64,000 nucleotides of DNA from Virgisporangium aurantiacum. GTDB taxonomy: Bacteria > Actinomycetota > Actinomycetes > Mycobacteriales > Micromonosporaceae. The translations under genes were made by a program, and so were the position numbers. The notes under the pieces were generated by a model that searched no databases, was not told the origin of the DNA, and saw nothing but the letters and a program-made list of their open reading frames with translations. Below are positions 1-15,180 of this stretch, piece after piece (position 1 is the first letter of the stretch; every line of letters begins with the position of its first letter). The stretch is from contig NZ_BOPG01000003.1 in NCBI RefSeq assembly GCF_016863635.1, positions 186,001-250,000 on the forward strand. The letters run 5' to 3'.

Positions 1-843
1 GAACAGGACTGGTCGGACCTCGCGCAGGCGTTGGTGTTCGGCTACGCCTGGAACGGAGCGCGCCGCGATCTGGAGCTGCGGCTGGCATCCGAGCCGCCCG
101 AACCGGCTCCGCCGGTCGACCTGCACTGGCACTACGGTGTTCCGCCGGGCGATCCGCGCCGCGGCAACAGTCTGTGGAGCCGCGAGTTCGTGCCGGCGAT
201 CGCGGCCATTCAGTCCGCGTCGAACGGATCGGCGGCCGCGGCCGCGAAACATGCGATCGAACCGATGATCGACCGCTTCGCCCCCGCGCTGATGCTGTTC
301 TCCAGCCACGGCGACCGGGCCACCTCGGTCGCCCACGACCTGCTCGACGTGTGGCTCGCCGGCGCCCTCGACGCCGGGGACCTCGACGCCCGGTACGCCC
401 GGCTGGCCACCCACCTGAGCGCGGCGAGCGGTGACGCGATCCGCCCGGTTCTCCTCGTCGCGCTCAGCCAGCTCCGGCACGACATCGACCGGCTGACCGG
501 GTCGGCCGAACTCGTCCTGGACCGGGTGCTGAACAGCCGCGCCAGCCGGGACCCGGAGATCGCGACCGCGTTGGCCGAGTGCGTCCTCGTGGGGCTGAGC
601 GCGGGTCGCCACGGGAGGTTCGACCCCGTGGCCCGTGAAGTGATCCGGAACGCGTTCCTGAACTGCGCCCCCAGTGACCGCCTGCGCGTGTGGACGAGGC
701 TGCACGAGTCCGGGCGTCCCCCCGAACTGATCCTGCAGAACCCGTTGGCGGCCCTGGTCAGGATTCTCCACGACGGCCGGGTCCCGAGCGAGGACGCTCA
801 ACGCGCGCGGGACCTCGCCGCGACCCGCTACCCGGGAGAACCG

Positions 844-858
<15 letters not shown>
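1..858 (+). CDS. Unrecognised protein, 5' end outside window
   Basis: The reading frame is open from the first base of the window, so the true start lies to the left. At least 285 residues are visible, ending at TGA 856-858. I do not recognise the family. The visible part is rich in Ala, Arg and Leu and looks mostly helical (long runs such as LRVWTRLHESGR), with a less structured Pro-rich stretch near the left end. No signal peptide, membrane segment or catalytic motif is visible in this part. It ends convergently with gltD, and the two coding ends overlap by 15 bases. It could be the C-terminal half of a larger helical-repeat regulatory protein, but that is a guess. Confidence 0.6.
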
Positions 859-6907
<6,049 letters not shown>

Positions 6908-7055
6908 CCAGGCCTCCTGACGTCATCGAGCTTTCGAGAAGTGGGACGACGTCGGCCCAGGGCAGCACGGAGCCCCGAGGGGCCGGTCCCAGCAGTGTAC
7001 GCGAAGGATCTCGGCCCCATGCGCGGTCACATGGGCCACTCCAGCTGTTGTGGAC

Positions 7056-7071
7056 TTCACATTGGTGAAAC
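7056..7071 (+). promoter_or_regulatory. Possible GlnR-type half-site between gltB and the divergent gene
   Basis: TTCAC-n6-GAAAC lies in the 221-base divergent region, about 150 bases upstream of the gltB start. Actinobacterial GlnR sites follow gTnAC-n6-GAAAC, so one pair is matched except for the first base. The second a/b pair expected 22 bases away is not visible. TTCAC/GTGAA is also a small inverted repeat. The context (gltBD) suits nitrogen control, but a single imperfect half-site is weak evidence. Confidence 0.25.
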
Positions 7072-7128
7072 AGCGCCGGCCGGGTCAGCCTCGGTGTTCG
7101 CGTTGCACGCACCCGAAGGAGCTGGCCG

Positions 7129-8676
7129 ATGACTCTACGTATCGCAGAGGGCGCATCGGCGTCCGAAATCATTGCCCGCGCCCGGGCCGCGACGCCCGAG
7201 GCGTTCGCCCCGAACGGGATGCCACGCAATCTGATCGCCGGCGAATGGTCCGACGTCGGTGTGCCCGCCCCCGTGCTGACGCCGGTCGACAACACCGTGC
7301 TCACGGCGGTGGCCCGGGTCGACGCCGGCACCGCCCGGGCGGCCGTCCGGGCGGCTCTCGACCAGCACCGGGAGTGGGCCGCCACGCCGCTGGCCGACCG
7401 GGTCGAACGCGTGTCGCTGGCCGTGGCCGCGATGTCGGGCGAACGCGACCTGCTCGCCCTGCTGCTGGCCTGGGAGATCGGCAAGCCGTGGCGGCTGGCC
7501 TGCGCCGACGTCGACCGCGCGCTCGACGGCGTGCGCTGGTACCTCGGCGAGATCGCCGCGATGCTCGACGGCCGCACCCCGCTCGACGGGCCGGTGAGCA
7601 ACATCGCGTCGTGGAACTACCCGATGAGCGTGCTGGTGCACGCCGAACTGGTGCAGTTGCTGGCCGGCAACGCGGTGATCGCGAAGACCCCGTCGCAGGG
7701 CGGCGCCCTGTGCCTCACCGTCGCCCACGCGCTGATGCGCCGCGCCGGCCTGCCCGCGACGCTGCTCTCCGGCGGCGGCGAGGAACTCGGCCAGGTGCTG
7801 GTGCGGGCGCCGGAGGTGGGCGCGGTGGCGTTCGTCGGCGGCCGGTCGAACGGCGGCAAGGTGGCCGCCGCGCTCCTTGACACGCCATCGAATTCTTTGG
7901 CAAAGCGCCACTTCATCGAACAGGAGGGCCTGAACGCCTGGGGCGTGTGGGATTTCTCGCAGTGGGACCTGCTCGCGGGCTTCCTGAAGAAGGGCTTCGA
8001 GTACGGCAAGCAGCGGTGCACCGCGTACCCCCGGTTCGTCGTCCAGCGCGACCTGGTCGACAAGTTCCTGGACATGTACCTGCCGGTGGTCCGCTCGGTG
8101 CGGTTCGGCCATCCGCTGGCGGGTGATCCCCTGCCGGACCTCGACTTCGGCCCGCTGATCAGCGCGGCCAAGGCCGACGAGCTGCGCCGCAAGGTCGACG
8201 AGGCGATCCGCGGCGGCGCCGTCCCGCTCCACCGCGGCTCGCTCGACCGTGGCCGGTTCCTCGACGGCCAGGACACCTCCGCCTACGTCGCGCCGAGCGT
8301 GCTCCTCGCCCCACCCGGCCGCTCGCGCCTGATGCACGCCGAGCCGTTCGGCCCGGTCGACACGATCGTCGTCGTCGACACCACCGACGAGCTGCTGTCG
8401 CAGATGAACGCCTCGAACGGCGCCCTGGTGGCGAGCCTCGCCTGCGACGACGAGGAGCTCGCCGCCAAGCTCGCCGTCGACCTGCAGGCGTTCAAGGTCG
8501 GCATCAACAGGCCCCGTTCGCGCGGCGACCGGGCCGAGCCGTTCGGCGGCCGCGGCGCTTCGTGGAAGGGCGCCTTCGTCGGCGGCGAGCACCTCGTCCG
8601 GGCGGTCACCGCCGGTGTCGACGGCGACCGCCTGTACGGCAACTTTCCCGAGTACTCCCGCTATCCCGTGGTCTAG
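7129..8676 (+). CDS. Aldehyde dehydrogenase family protein
   Basis: NAD(P)-dependent aldehyde dehydrogenase fold, 515 residues. Visible features are the cofactor-domain motif SNIASWNYPMSV (near 161), a NAVIAKTPSQGG segment, the general-base glutamate in IEQEGLNAWG (near 262) and the catalytic cysteine in GKQRCTAYPR (near 300). The C-terminal EPFGP motif is also present. The usual ELGGKN is altered to EQEGLN, so this is not a standard betaine- or succinate-semialdehyde type and the substrate is unknown. ATG start with GAAGGAG at good spacing. Monocistronic. Its stop codon sits in a CTAG shared with the stop codon of the convergent propeller gene. Confidence 0.85.
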   Translation: MTLRIAEGASASEIIARARAATPEAFAPNGMPRNLIAGEWSDVGVPAPVLTPVDNTVLTAVARVDAGTARAAVRAALDQHREWAATPLADRVERVSLAVAAMSGERDLLALLLAWEIGKPWRLACADVDRALDGVRWYLGEIAAMLDGRTPLDGPVSNIASWNYPMSVLVHAELVQLLAGNAVIAKTPSQGGALCLTVAHALMRRAGLPATLLSGGGEELGQVLVRAPEVGAVAFVGGRSNGGKVAAALLDTPSNSLAKRHFIEQEGLNAWGVWDFSQWDLLAGFLKKGFEYGKQRCTAYPRFVVQRDLVDKFLDMYLPVVRSVRFGHPLAGDPLPDLDFGPLISAAKADELRRKVDEAIRGGAVPLHRGSLDRGRFLDGQDTSAYVAPSVLLAPPGRSRLMHAEPFGPVDTIVVVDTTDELLSQMNASNGALVASLACDDEELAAKLAVDLQAFKVGINRPRSRGDRAEPFGGRGASWKGAFVGGEHLVRAVTAGVDGDRLYGNFPEYSRYPVV

Positions 8677-9890
8677 CAGGTCCAGCGGACGGCCTCGATC
8701 ACGTCGGTGGTGCCCGGCACCCGCAGGGCACCCACGACCGTGCGGCCGTCGTCGCTCAGTTGCAGCCGGTCGACCACCTGCCGGCCCGGCGGCATCGGCA
8801 GCCTGGCGACCTTGCCGTTCGGCAGACCGAGCGCCGCCCGCCCGTCGGCATCGGCGTAGGCGACGGTGCCGTTGGCGCTCACGCCCGGCACCACCGTGCC
8901 GTCCGCGCCGGCGATCCGGTCGACCGCGCCGGTGGCGAGGTTGAACCGCACCGCCACCGGGCCGCTGGTCGCACCCCAGACATTGATCCCGACGACCTCC
9001 GGGTGCCCGCGCTCCATCGCCGTGCCGACCGCCCAGTCCCCGGTGACCTGCGCCGCGTCGTGCGTCATCAGACCGTCGGGCAGCGCCAGGGTGCGCTCCT
9101 GACCCTCGGGGAAGCGGACGACGTACCGGTCCGGGTCCCATCGGATGCCCACCGTGACCCCGGTGGCGCCGATCGCCAGCGGCTTGAAGTCGGGCACCGA
9201 CTCCGCCTCGTCGTCCGGGAAGTACGGGCGCGGGTACCTCTTCCCCACCTCCGGCGTCGACGACCACACGGCGGCGGCGTACCTGGCCTGGAACGTCCGT
9301 TCCTGCTTCCATCCGGCGACCCGGCCGTCCGGCCCGATCCAGCCGAGCCCGATGAAGCCGAGGAGCCGAGGAGCGGTCTCCGCGCGCTCCCCGGTGCGGA
9401 GTCTCACCCCGAACGGGAGCCGCTTGCTGCTCGCCAGCACCGTGCCGTCGGGCAGAGCGGTCGCCACCTCCTCGCCGTCTTCGAAATCGACGCCCAGGTC
9501 CACCGGCCCGGCCGTGCCGTCCCACCGCACGATCCCGGCTTCCCCCTCGCTCGCCGGGCCCCGGTTCCGGTGGTACTTCCCGATCACGTACCGACCGGAC
9601 GGGTCGAGGTCGAGCACCACCTTCAGGTTGCGGTTCGGCAGGTTCGGCAGCGTCGCCACCTGGCAGGCAGCCGTCGCCGCCGGTTCCGGGCCGGTCAGGG
9701 TCCGGCGGACCGCGACGGTGCCCAGTCCCATCGCCACCGTCACCACCGTCGCGGCCGCGACCGCCGCGACCCCGCGCCGGCGGCGGCGCTTGCGGCCGCG
9801 CACGACCGCACCCGCCACGTCGGCGTTCGACCGCGGTGCCTCGACCGCCCGCAGCAGGTTGCCCACCCGCCGTTCCTCGTCGGTGATCAT
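8673..9890 (-). CDS. Membrane-anchored beta-propeller-like protein, partner of sigma factor
   Basis: A protein of 405 residues: a short cytoplasmic N-terminus (MITDEERRVGNLL), a basic stretch (RGRKRRRRRG), one transmembrane helix near residues 37-58 and a large extracytoplasmic part. The outer part has repeated beta-strand patterns such as GRYVIGKYH, WIGPDGRVAGW and NGTVAYADADGR, as in TolB/WD40-like propellers. The ATG at 9890 overlaps the sigma factor stop as ATGA, so the two are co-translated. This position and topology suggest a membrane regulator, possibly a non-classical anti-sigma factor. There is no zinc-binding HxxxCxxC anti-sigma domain. A longer in-frame reading to the right runs into the sigma gene and is not real. 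Confidence 0.75.
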   Translation of the reverse strand: MITDEERRVGNLLRAVEAPRSNADVAGAVVRGRKRRRRRGVAAVAAATVVTVAMGLGTVAVRRTLTGPEPAATAACQVATLPNLPNRNLKVVLDLDPSGRYVIGKYHRNRGPASEGEAGIVRWDGTAGPVDLGVDFEDGEEVATALPDGTVLASSKRLPFGVRLRTGERAETAPRLLGFIGLGWIGPDGRVAGWKQERTFQARYAAAVWSSTPEVGKRYPRPYFPDDEAESVPDFKPLAIGATGVTVGIRWDPDRYVVRFPEGQERTLALPDGLMTHDAAQVTGDWAVGTAMERGHPEVVGINVWGATSGPVAVRFNLATGAVDRIAGADGTVVPGVSANGTVAYADADGRAALGLPNGKVARLPMPPGRQVVDRLQLSDDGRTVVGALRVPGTTDVIEAVRWTC

Positions 9891-10411
9891 GACTTGCCTC
9901 CCAGGTCCCGCGTGAGGGCGGGTTCGAGCAGCGGGCGCACGGCCGCGAGCGCCCGGGCCGTCTGGCTCTTGACAGTGCCGGTGGAGCACCCGAGCGCGCG
10001 GGCGGTGTCCTCGATCGACTGGTCGCACAGGTAGCGCAGCACCAGCACCGCGCGCTGGCCCGGCGGCAGCCGACGCAGCGCGTGGAGCACGGCGTCGCGG
10101 TCGTCGGCGCGATCGGGATCGTCCGGGGGTGGTGCCGGTTCGGGTGCCGGCCACATCAGGCGGACCCGCGCCGCCCAGCCGCGCCGCTTCGAGTCGACGA
10201 ACTTGCGGGCGAGCATCCGCTGCACGTACGCGTCGAGGTTGTCGGCCCGGCGCGCGCGGTTCCAGTGGACGTACAGCGCCTCGATCGTCGCCTGGACGAT
10301 GTCGTCGGCCGTGTGCCGGTCGCCGCCGCACAGCAGGTAGGCACTGTGCTGCAGGCTGGGCAGGCGCGCCGAGACGTACTCGACGTAGTCGCCGTCGGGA
10401 TCAGTCCCCAT
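9887..10411 (-). CDS. SigE-family RNA polymerase sigma factor
   Basis: Sigma-70 family factor of the SigE-like actinobacterial group, 174 residues. Region 2 is at the N-terminus (SAYLLCGGDRHTADDIVQATIEALYVHW). Region 4 is at the C-terminus: LPPGQRAVLVLRYLCD, followed by the helix-turn-helix DTARALGCSTGTVKSQTARAL. ATG start with GGAGG nine bases upstream. It is followed without a gap by a membrane propeller protein that probably controls it or is its output. What it senses is not visible. Confidence 0.9.
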   Translation of the reverse strand: MGTDPDGDYVEYVSARLPSLQHSAYLLCGGDRHTADDIVQATIEALYVHWNRARRADNLDAYVQRMLARKFVDSKRRGWAARVRLMWPAPEPAPPPDDPDRADDRDAVLHALRRLPPGQRAVLVLRYLCDQSIEDTARALGCSTGTVKSQTARALAAVRPLLEPALTRDLGGKS

Positions 10412-10510
10412 GGATGTCGGCCTCCTTCACGCCCCCTCGACGTCAGCGGGTCGCCGGAAAGTTGCGTCGCCTGTGCGAGGATTGCAGCCTTGATCGGCAA
10501 AGGAGCTGAC

Positions 10511-11410
10511 GTGCGTTTCGGGTTGCTGGGAACCGGCCATTGGGCCGCTGACACGCACGGCGCCACGCTGGCGACCCACGCCACCGCGGAGCTGGTGGCC
10601 GTGTGGGGGCGCGACCCGGCCAAGGCCGCCACCGTGGCCGGTCAGCTCGGGGCCCGGGCCTACGACGACGTCGAGGAGCTGTTCGCCGACGTCGACGCCG
10701 TCGCGATCGCGCTGCCGCCCGACGTGCAGGCCGGGCTCGCGGTGCGGGCCGCCCGGGCCGGCTGCCACCTGTTGCTCGACAAGCCGCTGGCGCTCACCGT
10801 CGAGGCCGCCGACGAGGTGGTCGAGGCCGTCGACAAGGCCGGGGTGGCGTCGCTGGTGTTCTTCACCAACCGGTTCCGGCCGGAGATCGAGAAGTTCCTG
10901 GCGAACGCCAACCGGGTCGGCGGCTGGTACGCCGGCCGGGGCGTGATGCACGCGTCCATCTTCCAGCCGGGGAACCCGTACGGTGCCTCGGCGTGGCGGC
11001 GGGAACAGGGCGGGCTCTGGGACATCGGGCCGCACGCGCTCTCCGTGCTGCTACCGGTGCTCGGCGACATCACCGAGGTCACGGCCGTCGACGGGCCGAG
11101 GGAGACGGTCAACGTGATCGCCCGGCACGCCACCGGCGCGGCCAGCGAACTGTCGATCACCCTGAACGCCGCGCCCAACGCGACCGTCGTCGAGCAGGTC
11201 TTCTACGGCGAGCACGGGGTGGCCGTCGTCCCCGAGCGCGGCACCACCGCCCTCCAGGCCCTCAGCGCGGCGATCGACCGCCTCCTCGCGGCGGCGACCG
11301 GTCCGGCGCCGCGCCGGGACCCGTGCGATGTCCACTTCGGCCGCACCGTGGTCCGCATCCTGGCGGCGGCCGACACCGCGCGCCGGGAGCGCCGCGCCGT
11401 CACCCCCTGA
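10511..11410 (+). CDS. Gfo/Idh/MocA family oxidoreductase
   Basis: NAD(P)-dependent oxidoreductase of about 299 residues. The N-terminal Rossmann fold starts at once (RFGLLGTGHWA) and contains the typical DKPLALTVEAADE motif with the conserved lysine (near residue 93). The C-terminal alpha/beta domain carries GGLWDIGPHALSVL with the expected Asp and His. Substrate is unknown; sugars, inositols or related polyols are typical for the family. The GTG at 10511 was chosen because AAAGGAG lies five bases upstream and the Rossmann fold begins directly after it. Upstream in-frame codons read through the sigma factor promoter region. It stands alone and ends in a hairpin terminator. Confidence 0.88.
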   Translation: MRFGLLGTGHWAADTHGATLATHATAELVAVWGRDPAKAATVAGQLGARAYDDVEELFADVDAVAIALPPDVQAGLAVRAARAGCHLLLDKPLALTVEAADEVVEAVDKAGVASLVFFTNRFRPEIEKFLANANRVGGWYAGRGVMHASIFQPGNPYGASAWRREQGGLWDIGPHALSVLLPVLGDITEVTAVDGPRETVNVIARHATGAASELSITLNAAPNATVVEQVFYGEHGVAVVPERGTTALQALSAAIDRLLAAATGPAPRRDPCDVHFGRTVVRILAAADTARRERRAVTP

Positions 11411-11422
11411 ACGAAAATCGTC

Positions 11423-11467
11423 GAGCGATGGGACCGCGTGCCCGCCTGCAACACGGCCCCATCGCTC
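11423..11467 (+). terminator. Hairpin terminator after the oxidoreductase gene
   Basis: Perfect 10-base stem GAGCGATGGG / CCCATCGCTC enclosing a 25-base loop that can pair further (CCGCGTG with CACGG). It lies 12 bases after the oxidoreductase stop and just downstream of the convergent ACT gene, so it may serve both. There is no clear U-tract. Confidence 0.65.
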
Positions 11468-11485
11468 AACGTAGGGGTAAAGCTT

Positions 11486-12205
11486 CTATGCGGCCTCGAC
11501 GATCTCGGTCGGCGCCAGGTGGTCGCCGAGAACCAGAACCGCCGCGTTGACCAGCTGTCCCATCCGGTCGACCTCGCTGGCGTGGAACGGCGGCGCGATC
11601 GCGCCGTCGGCCGCCGACGTGCGACCCGGGCCGTCCGGCCCGCCCCTCGCCGCGACCAGCACCAGGCCGGCCTTCTGCAGCGGCACCGCCACGTAGTGCG
11701 TGCCGTCGGCCGAGGTGACCGCACGGGGACGCAGTGGCGCGATGTCGGGGATGGCCGGCGCCAGGGGGGCGCCCCAGCTGGCGTACCGCACCGTCAACGG
11801 CGCGCTCGCCGGGGCACCCGCCCAGGCCGGATCGACGGAAGTCACCGCGGCCCAATCCGCCGCGACAAGGCCGGGAATTCCGTCGACGAGGGTTGCCAGG
11901 CCTCTTCCTGCGTCGGCCGCCACCTGACCCAGGAGAGCCACATCCCGACCGATCGGCGCGGGCAGTTCAGTGCACCGCCACACCCCCACCACGCGTACAC
12001 CGGGTACCGCGCCGAGGCCGACCAGGATCCGCCCGACCAGCGCCGAAGCCGGCCAGACGACGGTGAAGTCGTCGACCGCACGTCCCTGGGACCGCTCCAA
12101 CACGATGACCGACACGATGTCGGCGCCAACGACGCCGAGCGTGCGGGCCACCTGTCCGAGAGATCCCGGCCGGTCGGGCAACTCAACCCTCAACCGCAAC
12201 AACAT
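11486..12205 (-). CDS. ACT domain-containing amino-acid-binding protein
   Basis: A protein of 239 residues that opens with an ACT domain (LLRLRVELPDRPGSLGQVAR), a small-molecule sensor fold that usually binds amino acids. The remainder (residues about 75-239) has no motif I recognise. The ATG at 12205 is chosen because the ACT fold begins immediately after it; reading further upstream gives only Arg-rich sequence antisense-like to the flavoprotein gene. No strong ribosome binding site is visible. Tandem with the flavoprotein gene, 68 bases apart. Role probably regulatory; the ligand is unknown. Confidence 0.75.
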   Translation of the reverse strand: MLLRLRVELPDRPGSLGQVARTLGVVGADIVSVIVLERSQGRAVDDFTVVWPASALVGRILVGLGAVPGVRVVGVWRCTELPAPIGRDVALLGQVAADAGRGLATLVDGIPGLVAADWAAVTSVDPAWAGAPASAPLTVRYASWGAPLAPAIPDIAPLRPRAVTSADGTHYVAVPLQKAGLVLVAARGGPDGPGRTSAADGAIAPPFHASEVDRMGQLVNAAVLVLGDHLAPTEIVEAA

Positions 12206-12273
12206 GCTGAGTAGATTGCCGGCCGCTCGTTTCGCTGACGTTGCGTCGCCGTATCGACGCCAAGAAACCGTCG

Positions 12274-12771
12274 CTACCGGGTCAGAGCGGCCAGACCCTC
12301 GGCCCAGGAGAAGGATCCGTCGGTTGCCACCAGCACGGTGACGCCCTCGGCGCGCAACGACTCCACCGCACGCCGGAACGGTGCCCGGCTGCCGAGGGCG
12401 GCGCCGACGACCGGCATGACGGCCACCGGCTTGCCCAGCCCGATCGCCTCGGCCACCACGCCCAACGCGTAGTCGTCCGCGATGCCCGCCGCGAGCTTGT
12501 TGACGAAGTTGAACGTCGCCGGAGCGACCAGCACCGCCGTCGCGGTGGCGGCGGACGCCTGCCGGGGCTGCCCGGGTACGCCGTACGCGCTGCGCACCGG
12601 CCGACCGGTGCGTGCCGCCAGCGCCTCGGTGTCGAGGAACGGCAGCGCCGACCGCGTCGCCACCACGAGCACCTGCCACCCGTCGGCCAGCGCCAGCTCG
12701 ACCAGCGTGTCGGCGTCGGCCGCCGGCCCGGCACCGCACACCACCACGCACAACACCCGCTCGCCCGTCAC
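12274..12771 (-). CDS. Flavoprotein (HFCD / phosphopantothenoylcysteine decarboxylase-like fold)
   Basis: About 165 residues with the fold of homo-oligomeric flavin-containing Cys decarboxylases: an N-terminal Rossmann-like VLCVVVCGAG, the flavin-contacting stretch VLVAPATFNFVNKLAAGIADDYALG and a PVAVMPVVGAALG strand-loop. The APATFNFVNKLA motif matches flavoproteins that bind FMN. Substrate unknown. The GTG at 12771 is preferred over a TTG nine codons upstream (12798), because the TTG would sit in the promoter of the divergent phosphotransferase and adds sequence that does not look structural. Neither start has a good ribosome binding site. Confidence 0.75.
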   Translation of the reverse strand: MTGERVLCVVVCGAGPAADADTLVELALADGWQVLVVATRSALPFLDTEALAARTGRPVRSAYGVPGQPRQASAATATAVLVAPATFNFVNKLAAGIADDYALGVVAEAIGLGKPVAVMPVVGAALGSRAPFRRAVESLRAEGVTVLVATDGSFSWAEGLAALTR

Positions 12772-12780
12772 CTGCTGAGC

Positions 12781-12809
12781 TTGACACGCCGGTAACAACT
12801 GGCTGAACT
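12781..12809 (+). promoter_or_regulatory. Promoter candidate for a leaderless phosphotransferase transcript
   Basis: A perfect -35 hexamer TTGACA (12781-12786) is followed after exactly 17 bases by TGAACT (12804-12809). The ATG of the next gene starts seven bases further on. Transcription would begin at or next to the start codon, giving a leaderless mRNA, which is common in actinobacteria. The -10 hexamer is a poor match. Confidence 0.45.
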
Positions 12810-12815
12810 GCCTGG

Positions 12816-13871
12816 ATGACCGCCGCCGACACGCCCGTTGATCGGGACCCGCCCGGCCTGAACCGCGACGCGCTCGCGGCCTACCTGGCCGGCCACCGCC
12901 CCGACCTCGCCACCGGCCCGCTCCGGGCCACGCTGGTGGCCGGCGGCCGGTCGAACCTGACGTACTTCGTCACCGACGGGGTCACCGAGTACGTGCTCCG
13001 CCGCCCGCCGCTCGGGCACGTCCTGGCGACCGCGCACGACATGGGCCGCGAGCACACCGTGATCTCGGCGCTGGGCGGCACCGCGGTGCCCGTCCCCGAA
13101 ACGCTTCTCATGTGCGGCGACGACACCGTGCTCGGCGCGCCGTTCTACCTGATGTCGCGCGTGCCCGGCGAGGTGCTGCGGACCCGCGCGCAGACCGACC
13201 CGCTGCCGCTCGACGCCCGCCGCGACCTCGCCCACGCCATGATCGACACCCTCGTGGCCCTGCACCGGGTGGACCCGTACGAGGTGGGTTTGGGCGAGTT
13301 CGGCCGGCCCGACGGGTTCCTGGCCCGGCAGGTCCGCCGGTGGGCGGCCCAGCTCGACCGGTCGCGCAGCCGCGACCTGCCCGGCGCCGACGACCTGCGC
13401 GACGGCCTCGCCGCCACCGTGCCCACCTCGCCGAAGCCGGCGATCGTGCACGGCGACTTCCGCCTCGACAACCTGATCGTGGACCCGGAGAAGCGCGCGG
13501 TCAGGGCCGTTCTCGACTGGGAGATGGCGACCATCGGCGACCCGCTCACCGACCTCGGCCTCCTGGTGACCTACTGGGACGTGCTGGGCAGCGAGACCGC
13601 GGCGGACAACCCGATCGCCACCGCGATCGGACCCGCGGCCGGCTTCCCGCCCGCCTCCGACCTGCTCGACCGGTACGCGAAGACCTCACCCGTCGACCTG
13701 TCGGCGCTGCCCTGGTACACGGCGCTGGCCTGCTACAAGTTGGCCGTGATCCTGGAGGGCATCCACTACCGCTACACCCAGGGCCAGACTGTGGGCGCGG
13801 GCTTCGACCAGATCGGCGCCATCGTGCCGACGCTCATCGCGTCCGGTCGCACCACGCTCGCATCGCTGTAA
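12816..13871 (+). CDS. Phosphotransferase family protein, acyl-CoA-dehydrogenase linked
   Basis: Aminoglycoside phosphotransferase/choline kinase fold, 351 residues. The glycine-rich nucleotide loop appears as LVAGGRSNLTYFV (near 47) and the ATP-binding strand as YVLRRPP. The catalytic Brenner motif is IVHGDFRLDNLIV (near 210), with the metal-binding aspartate in LDWEMATIGDPLTDLG (near 233). Members with this DWEMATIGDP signature typically sit next to acyl-CoA dehydrogenases (as in the ACAD10/11 fusion of animals). That is the case here: the dehydrogenase follows 45 bases downstream. A role in hydroxyacyl-CoA phosphorylation before beta-oxidation is an inference from that family link. Confidence 0.88.
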   Translation: MTAADTPVDRDPPGLNRDALAAYLAGHRPDLATGPLRATLVAGGRSNLTYFVTDGVTEYVLRRPPLGHVLATAHDMGREHTVISALGGTAVPVPETLLMCGDDTVLGAPFYLMSRVPGEVLRTRAQTDPLPLDARRDLAHAMIDTLVALHRVDPYEVGLGEFGRPDGFLARQVRRWAAQLDRSRSRDLPGADDLRDGLAATVPTSPKPAIVHGDFRLDNLIVDPEKRAVRAVLDWEMATIGDPLTDLGLLVTYWDVLGSETAADNPIATAIGPAAGFPPASDLLDRYAKTSPVDLSALPWYTALACYKLAVILEGIHYRYTQGQTVGAGFDQIGAIVPTLIASGRTTLASL

Positions 13872-13916
13872 AGCAGCTGATTTGTCGCCGAGGGAGGCGA
13901 CGGGAAAGGTAACCCC

Positions 13917-15128
13917 ATGGACTTCAGCTTCGACGAACGCACCGCCGAACTGCACGAGAAGCTCACCGACTTCATGGCCGAGCACGTCTACCCGGCCGAA
14001 GCGGTGTTCGAGGAGCAGCTCGCGGCGCAGTCCGACCCCTGGTCACGTCCCCCGGTGATCGAATACCTGAAGCAGAAGGCACGCGAGGCCGGGCTGTGGA
14101 ACCTCTTCCTGCCCGACCCCCGGTTCGGCGCCGGCCTCACCAACCTGCAGTACGCGCCGCTCTGCGAACTGCTCGGCCGCAGCCCGCACCTGGCCCCCGA
14201 GGCGCTGAACTGCGCCGCGCCCGACACCGGCAACATGGAGCTGCTGGCCGACTTCGGCTCCGCCGCCCAGCACGAACGCTGGCTCACGCCGCTGCTGCAG
14301 GGCGAGATCCGGTCGGCGTTCTGCATGACCGAGCCCGACGTGGCCAGCTCCGACGCCACCAACATCGCCACCCGCATCACCCGCGACGGCGACGACTACG
14401 TGATCAACGGGCGCAAGTGGTGGTCGTCCGGCGCGATGAACCCGAACTGCGCGGTGTTCATTGTGATGGGCAAGACCGACCCGGACGCCGACCGGCACAA
14501 GCAGCAGAGCATGATCTGCGTTCCGCGCGACACGCCGGGCATCACGGTCAAGCGGGGCATGCACGTGTTCGGCTACACCGACGGCTCGCACGGCGGCCAC
14601 GCCGAGATCGTGTTCGACGACGTGCGGGTCCCCGCCGACCACCTCATCGGCGCCGAGGGCGACGGCTTCGCGATCGCGCAGGCGCGGCTCGGCCCCGGCC
14701 GGATCCACCACTGCATGCGGCTGATCGGCAAGGCCGAGCGGGCGCTGGAGCTGATGTGCCGACGGACCAGCGAACGGGTCGCCTTCGGCAAGCCGCTGGC
14801 CGAGCAGGGCGTGATCCAGGACTGGATCGCCGAGTCACGGGTCCGCATCGAACAGGCCCGCCTCCTGGTGCTGAAGACCGCCTGGCTGATGGACACGGTC
14901 GGCAACCGGGGCGCCCACTCCGAGATCCAGGCCATCAAGATCGCCGTTCCCTCGATGACCGAGTGGGTCATCGACAAGGCCATCCAGGCCCACGGCGCGG
15001 CCGGCGTCAGCCAGGACACCCCGCTGGCCGTCCTCTGGGCCAGCACGCGGACGCTCCGGCTGGCCGACGGCCCCGACGAGGTCCACAAGGCGTCACTGGC
15101 ACGGCGTGAGCTGCGCAAATACCGCTGA
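13917..15128 (+). CDS. Acyl-CoA dehydrogenase family protein
   Basis: FAD-dependent acyl-CoA dehydrogenase of 403 residues. It would introduce a 2,3 double bond into an acyl-CoA and pass electrons to ETF. Visible signatures are [16 protein letters not shown] (near 138), the WWSSGA loop, [19 protein letters not shown] (near 287) and a C-terminal [15 protein letters not shown] flavin-binding segment. It is closest in style to the ACAD10/11-type or long-chain enzymes that pair with the preceding phosphotransferase, and the two probably form one operon. ATG start with GAGG-type ribosome binding sequence upstream (GGGAAAGG). A strong hairpin follows the stop. Confidence 0.92.
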   Translation: MDFSFDERTAELHEKLTDFMAEHVYPAEAVFEEQLAAQSDPWSRPPVIEYLKQKAREAGLWNLFLPDPRFGAGLTNLQYAPLCELLGRSPHLAPEALNCAAPDTGNMELLADFGSAAQHERWLTPLLQGEIRSAFCMTEPDVASSDATNIATRITRDGDDYVINGRKWWSSGAMNPNCAVFIVMGKTDPDADRHKQQSMICVPRDTPGITVKRGMHVFGYTDGSHGGHAEIVFDDVRVPADHLIGAEGDGFAIAQARLGPGRIHHCMRLIGKAERALELMCRRTSERVAFGKPLAEQGVIQDWIAESRVRIEQARLLVLKTAWLMDTVGNRGAHSEIQAIKIAVPSMTEWVIDKAIQAHGAAGVSQDTPLAVLWASTRTLRLADGPDEVHKASLARRELRKYR

Positions 15129-15139
15129 CAAACCCCAGC

Positions 15140-15180
15140 GCACCGGGCCTCAGGCCGTATTTCAGGCAGAGGCCCGGTGC
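15140..15180. terminator. Hairpin terminator between acyl-CoA dehydrogenase and cebR
   Basis: Perfect 12-base inverted repeat GCACCGGGCCTC / GAGGCCCGGTGC. The loop forms a small apical hairpin containing GGCCGTATTTCAGGC (15153-15167). The right arm lies inside the last codons of cebR, so the two convergent genes share it. No U-tract on the + side. The apical sequence recurs almost identically in the terminator at 53700-53739. Confidence 0.75.
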
